Assembly (NCBI GenBank): GCA_019422905.1
Contig: JAHZCM010000028.1
Coordinates: forward strand, 12,177 to 20,554
Source of the DNA: Oscillospiraceae bacterium
Lineage (GTDB): Bacteria > Bacillota > Clostridia > Oscillospirales > Acutalibacteraceae
Reading direction: 5' to 3'
Length of the DNA stretch: 8,378 bases
The translations under genes were made by a program, and so were the position numbers. How positions within the stretch are numbered: position 1 is the stretch's first letter; each line of letters opens with the position of its first letter. Positions 4,877 through 8,378 of the stretch are shown here, piece by piece. The notes beneath the pieces were generated by a model. It saw only the letters and a program-made list of their open reading frames with translations, made no database searches and was not told the DNA's origin.

Positions 4877-6982
4877 ATGTCCAAGCTGGTTATCGTTGAG
4901 TCGCCGGCCAAGGCGAAAACGATTAAAAAGTATCTTGGGGGCGATTATGAGGTTGTTGCCTCCATGGGGCATGTGCGCGACCTGCCGAAGGCGCGCCTGT
5001 GCGTAGATGTTAAAGACAATTTTAAACCGAAGTATGCGATCATCAAGGGAAAGGAAAAGCTGGTTTCCGAGCTGAAGGAGGCGGCGGAGGACGCCGACAC
5101 CGTTTACCTTGCGACGGACCCGGACCGTGAGGGCGAGGCGATTTCGTGGCATCTGGCCTACATTCTCGGGCTTGACGAGCAGGACGCGAACCGTGTTACG
5201 TTCAACGAGATCACAAAGACGGGCGTAACGGAGGGGATGGCGCATCCGCGCACGATCGATCTGGACCTGGTCAACGCCCAGCAGGCACGCCGCATTCTGG
5301 ATCGTCTCGTGGGCTACTCGCTCAGCCCGTTCCTGGCCAAAACGATCCGCCGTGGCCTTTCTGCCGGGCGCGTGCAGTCTGTCGCGCTGCGCATTATTGT
5401 GGACCGCGAGGAGGAAATCCGTAAATTTAAGCCGGAGGAGTACTGGTCGATCGACGCAAAGCTGACGGCCGAAGGCTCGAGAAGCGTTTTCGGCGCGGCG
5501 TTTTACGGCGACCGGAACGGCGAGATTAAAATCACGAACAAGGAGCAGGCGGACGCGATTCTGGCGGCGCTTGAAAGCGCGCCCTTTCTGGTGGATTCCG
5601 TCAAAAAGGGCAGGAAGAACAAGCAGCCTGCGCCGCCGTTTATCACCTCCACCCTTCAGCAGGAGGCTTCCCGCAAGCTGGGCTTTCAGGCCAAGCGCAC
5701 GATGAAGGCTGCGCAGGAGCTGTATGAGGGCGTGGAGATTCAGGGACAGGGCGCCGTCGGCTTGATTACCTATATGCGTACCGACTCCCTGCGCATCTCG
5801 GAGGACGCTGTGCAGGAGGCCGTGCAGTTTATCGGCGAGCGCTGGGGAAAGAACTATCTGCCCGCAAAGCCGCGCCGCTTCAAGGCGCGCGCCAACGCAC
5901 AGGACGGCCACGAGGCGATCCGCCCGACCTCCGTTGCGCTGACGCCGAAGGATGTGGAGGCGTCGCTGACCAAGGACCAGTATAAGCTGTATAAGCTGAT
6001 CTGGGAGCGCTTTGTCGCCTGCCAGATGGCAAACTGCGTGCTGAATACAACGCAGGCGGTGATTTCCGCCGGCGAGTATATTTTCAAGGCTTCGGGCTAT
6101 AACGTCGCTTTCGACGGCTATACGGTGCTGTATGAGGAAGGCCGCGATGTGGAGGAGGAGAAGGGCAAGGACCTCCCGAAGCTGGAGGCCGGTATGGCGC
6201 TCAAGGTGCGCGAGCTGAAGGGCAACCAGCACTTCACGCAGCCGCCGGCCCGCTATACGGAAGCGTCGCTGATTAAGACGCTGGAGGAAAACGGCATTGG
6301 CCGGCCGTCCACCTATGCGGCGACGATCACGACGATCACAAGCCGCGAGTACGTCACGCGGGAGGGCAAATCCTTTAAGCCGACGGAGCTCGGCGAGGTC
6401 ATCACGAAGCTGATGAAGGAGCGTTTCCCGGAGATCGTCAACATCAAGTTTACGGCGGCCGTCGAGAAGGAGCTCGACGAGGTGCAGAGCGGCCAGGCGG
6501 ACTGGGTGGAAACGCTGCACGACTTCTACGACGATTTCGATAAGACGCTTAAAAAAGCGAAAAAGGAAATGGAAGGCGTGAAGATCCAGCTCGAAGAGGA
6601 CAAGACGGACTTCATCTGCCCCAACTGCGGCAAGCCGATGGTTGTAAAGTTCGGGCGTTACGGCAAGTTCATCGCCTGTTCGGGCTATCCGGAATGCAAA
6701 ACAGTCAAGAAGATCGTCCACGATACCGGTGCGGTCTGCCCGAAGTGCGGCGGCAAGATCATTGAGAAAAAGTCAAAGCGCGGACGTGTTTTCTACGGCT
6801 GCGATCAGTACCCAAGCTGTGATTTTGTCTCGTGGGACCCGCCGTCGGGCCAGAACTGCCCGGTCTGCGGCAAGGTCCTTCTGCAGAAAAAGGACAAGGC
6901 GAAAACGCTTTACTGCGTGACGCCGGACTGCACGTATACATTTGAAAAGGAAAACGGCAAAGAGGACAGCGATGATGAATGA
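4877..6982 (+). CDS. topA: DNA topoisomerase I (type IA)
   Basis: A 701-residue type IA topoisomerase that relaxes negative supercoils through a transient 5'-phosphotyrosyl break. The N-terminal TOPRIM domain shows VESPAKAKTIKKYL (7-20, catalytic Glu8) and ATDPDREGEAISWH (79-92, with acidic Asp81, Asp83 and Glu85). The LDRLVGYSLSPFLAKTIRRG stretch (141-160) and SAGRVQSVALR (162-172) follow. The active-site tyrosine is Tyr299 in GLITYMRTDSLRIS. Three C-terminal Cys4 zinc ribbons are complete: C581/C584/C601/C607, C621/C624/C642/C648 and C661/C664/C680/C685. Length matches the usual Firmicutes enzyme (about 690-700). ATG follows GAGGAG (4863-4868) by 8 nt. It has its own likely promoter within dprA and overlaps trmFO. 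A 634-residue frame on the opposite strand is a composition shadow. Confidence 0.99.
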   Translation: MSKLVIVESPAKAKTIKKYLGGDYEVVASMGHVRDLPKARLCVDVKDNFKPKYAIIKGKEKLVSELKEAAEDADTVYLATDPDREGEAISWHLAYILGLDEQDANRVTFNEITKTGVTEGMAHPRTIDLDLVNAQQARRILDRLVGYSLSPFLAKTIRRGLSAGRVQSVALRIIVDREEEIRKFKPEEYWSIDAKLTAEGSRSVFGAAFYGDRNGEIKITNKEQADAILAALESAPFLVDSVKKGRKNKQPAPPFITSTLQQEASRKLGFQAKRTMKAAQELYEGVEIQGQGAVGLITYMRTDSLRISEDAVQEAVQFIGERWGKNYLPAKPRRFKARANAQDGHEAIRPTSVALTPKDVEASLTKDQYKLYKLIWERFVACQMANCVLNTTQAVISAGEYIFKASGYNVAFDGYTVLYEEGRDVEEEKGKDLPKLEAGMALKVRELKGNQHFTQPPARYTEASLIKTLEENGIGRPSTYAATITTITSREYVTREGKSFKPTELGEVITKLMKERFPEIVNIKFTAAVEKELDEVQSGQADWVETLHDFYDDFDKTLKKAKKEMEGVKIQLEEDKTDFICPNCGKPMVVKFGRYGKFIACSGYPECKTVKKIVHDTGAVCPKCGGKIIEKKSKRGRVFYGCDQYPSCDFVSWDPPSGQNCPVCGKVLLQKKDKAKTLYCVTPDCTYTFEKENGKEDSDDE

Positions 6983-8336
6983 TACCGTCGCGGTGATCGG
7001 TGCCGGGCTTGCCGGCGTGGAGGCCGCATGGCAGATTGCAAACGCGGGACACCGCGTCCGGCTGTTCGAGATGAAGCCGGTGAAATTCTCTCCGGCGCAT
7101 AAAAGCGCGGATTTTGCAGAGCTGATCTGCTCGAATTCTCTGAAAGCGGCGCGTGTGGACAGTGCGGCGGGGCTGCTCAAGGAGGAAATGCGCCGGATGG
7201 GCTCGCTGCTCGTTGCCTGCGCGGACGCGTCAAAGGTTCCGGCGGGCGGGGCACTCGCCGTGGACCGCAGCCGCTTCTCCGCGCTTGCGACGGAGAAAAT
7301 CCGCGCGCACCCAAATGTGGAAATCATCGAGGGCGAGGTCACTGCGCTCCCGCAGGAGGGCGTCGCGGTAATCGCGAGCGGCCCGCTGACGAGCGATGCG
7401 CTCGCCGAGAAAATCACGGCGCTCTGCGGCGGCGGACTGAGCTTTTTCGACGCCGCCGCGCCGATCGTTACACGCGAAAGCCTTGACATGGAGCATTGCT
7501 TCTCGGCCTCGCGCTACGGGCGCGGCGACGACGATTACATCAACTGCCCGATGAACAAAGAGGAATACGAAGTGTTTTATGAGGCGCTCGTTTCGGCGGA
7601 GCGCGCGCCGATCCATGACTTTGACGTGATGAATCCAAAGGTCTACGAGGGCTGTATGCCGATCGAGGTCATGGCGCAGCGCGGGCACGATACGATTCGC
7701 TTCGGGCCGCTGAAGCCCGTCGGCCTGCGCGACCCGCGCACCGGGCGCCGCCCGTGGGCTGTCGTGCAGTTGCGCACCGAGAACGCAGAAAAGACGCTTT
7801 TCAATCTCGTGGGCTTCCAGACGAATCTGAAGTTTCCGGAGCAGAAGCGCGTGTTCGGCCTGATTCCGGGCCTCAGAAATGCGGATTTTGTGCGCTACGG
7901 CGTGATGCATCGCAATACGTTTCTGGACTCGCCGCGTCTTTTGAATGCGGATTACTCGATCCGCACCCGCCCGGAGCTGTTTTTTGCCGGGCAGATGACC
8001 GGCGTGGAGGGCTACATGGAATCGGCTTCCTCTGGAATGCTCGCGGGCCTCAACGCTGCGCGCAGGCTGGAAGGCAGGCCGCCCGTTATTTTGCCGGAGA
8101 CGACGATGATGGGCGCGCTCTCTCGCCATGTGGCGCAGAGCGAATCAAAGGACTTTCAGCCGATGGGTGCGAATTTTGGCATTTTTCCGCCGATCGAGCC
8201 GCATATCCGCGACAAGCGCGCGCGGTATGCCGCGTTTGCGGAGCGGGCGCTGCATGATCTGGAGACATGCCTTGCGGAAAACGGGATGAACACGGCGCAT
8301 GAAGCCGTGGCAGGGGGAGAGGTTCAGCTCTGCTGA
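6972..8336 (+). CDS. trmFO: Methylenetetrahydrofolate-tRNA-(uracil-5-)-methyltransferase TrmFO
   Basis: A 454-residue flavoprotein that makes 5-methyluridine at position 54 in the T-loop of tRNA, using 5,10-methylenetetrahydrofolate as carbon donor and reduced FAD. The N-terminal dinucleotide-binding motif is VIGAGLAGVEAAW (8-20) with the ribose-binding acidic residue Glu33. Family signatures are ICSNSLK (52-58), ASRYGRGDDDYINCP, YEGCMPIEVMAQRG, KPVGLRDPRTGRRPWAVVQLR, GVMHRNTFLDSP and FAGQMTGVEGYMESA. The two cysteines important in the B. subtilis enzyme correspond to Cys53 and Cys228. Two adjacent ATG codons (6972, 6975) follow AGAGGA (6961-6966), and either could be used; 6972 gives the same Cys53 numbering as B. 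subtilis. It overlaps the topA stop by 11 nt, so the two are translationally coupled. topA-trmFO adjacency is common in Firmicutes. Confidence 0.98.
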   Translation: MMNDTVAVIGAGLAGVEAAWQIANAGHRVRLFEMKPVKFSPAHKSADFAELICSNSLKAARVDSAAGLLKEEMRRMGSLLVACADASKVPAGGALAVDRSRFSALATEKIRAHPNVEIIEGEVTALPQEGVAVIASGPLTSDALAEKITALCGGGLSFFDAAAPIVTRESLDMEHCFSASRYGRGDDDYINCPMNKEEYEVFYEALVSAERAPIHDFDVMNPKVYEGCMPIEVMAQRGHDTIRFGPLKPVGLRDPRTGRRPWAVVQLRTENAEKTLFNLVGFQTNLKFPEQKRVFGLIPGLRNADFVRYGVMHRNTFLDSPRLLNADYSIRTRPELFFAGQMTGVEGYMESASSGMLAGLNAARRLEGRPPVILPETTMMGALSRHVAQSESKDFQPMGANFGIFPPIEPHIRDKRARYAAFAERALHDLETCLAENGMNTAHEAVAGGEVQLC

Positions 8337-8378
8337 TGCAGAGAGGACAAAAGTGCACTGTGCAGAAAGGTATGGAGC
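8337..8378 (+). other. Tail of window, possible start of a further gene
   Basis: After the trmFO stop there is no terminator with a T tract. A 6-bp hairpin CTCTGC/GCAGAG (8328-8333 with 8338-8343) spans the stop codon. AGAGGA (8342-8347) could serve a GTG at 8353, whose frame stays open to the end (MHCAERYG...). A perfect 5-1-5 palindrome TGCAC-T-GTGCA (8354-8364) overlaps this start. Too little sequence remains to name a product or even to be sure a gene begins here. Confidence 0.25.

Noticed and set aside
4817..6721. Open frame of 634 codons on the - strand opposite topA
   Set aside because: It mirrors a clearly real topoisomerase gene. The translation is Leu/Arg/His-rich with no recognisable motif, as expected from the reverse strand of a GC-biased gene.
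1..8378. Search for a novel system (toxin-antitoxin, defence, mobile element, CRISPR, retron)
   Set aside because: Every long frame with conserved motifs belongs to a housekeeping family. No repeat array, reverse transcriptase, transposase, integrase or small paired genes were found.

Overview
This window looks like a core chromosomal segment of a moderately GC-rich Firmicutes bacterium, most likely a member of Clostridia. The evidence is an AddA-type helicase-nuclease, an infC-rpmI-rplT operon behind a leader with an attenuator, an ATT start codon on infC, strong GGAGG-type ribosome binding sites, and the folate/FAD-dependent tRNA methyltransferase TrmFO. All complete genes are on the + strand and intact. 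I saw no tRNA, rRNA, IS element, phage gene, CRISPR array or sign of recent transfer.

Layout: (1) 1-1164 is the 3' end of addA, closed by a short terminator. (2) 1237-1456 holds a consensus sigma-A promoter (TTGACA-N17-TATAAT) and a leader of about 185 nt with hairpins, an intrinsic attenuator and a possible long-range helix ending at the infC ribosome binding site. (3) 1457-2706 is infC-rpmI-rplT (IF3, L35, L20), with an unusually long 151-nt rpmI-rplT gap that can adopt two mutually exclusive folds. A strong terminator follows at 2718-2752. (4) 2777-4799 is a SpoU/TrmH-family RNA 2'-O-methyltransferase starting at TTG, overlapped by dprA. (5) A promoter inside the end of dprA (4785-4813) feeds topA (DNA topoisomerase I) and the overlapping trmFO. 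The last 42 nt may contain the start of a further gene.

Functionally there are three themes. One is ribosome assembly and translation initiation (IF3, L35, L20), probably under L20 feedback. The second is RNA modification (TrmH-like methyltransferase and TrmFO). The third is DNA recombination and topology (AddA, DprA, TopA). Each coding region belongs to a well known family. I did not find a previously undescribed system. The parts most worth a second look are non-coding: the infC leader and the rpmI-rplT gap.
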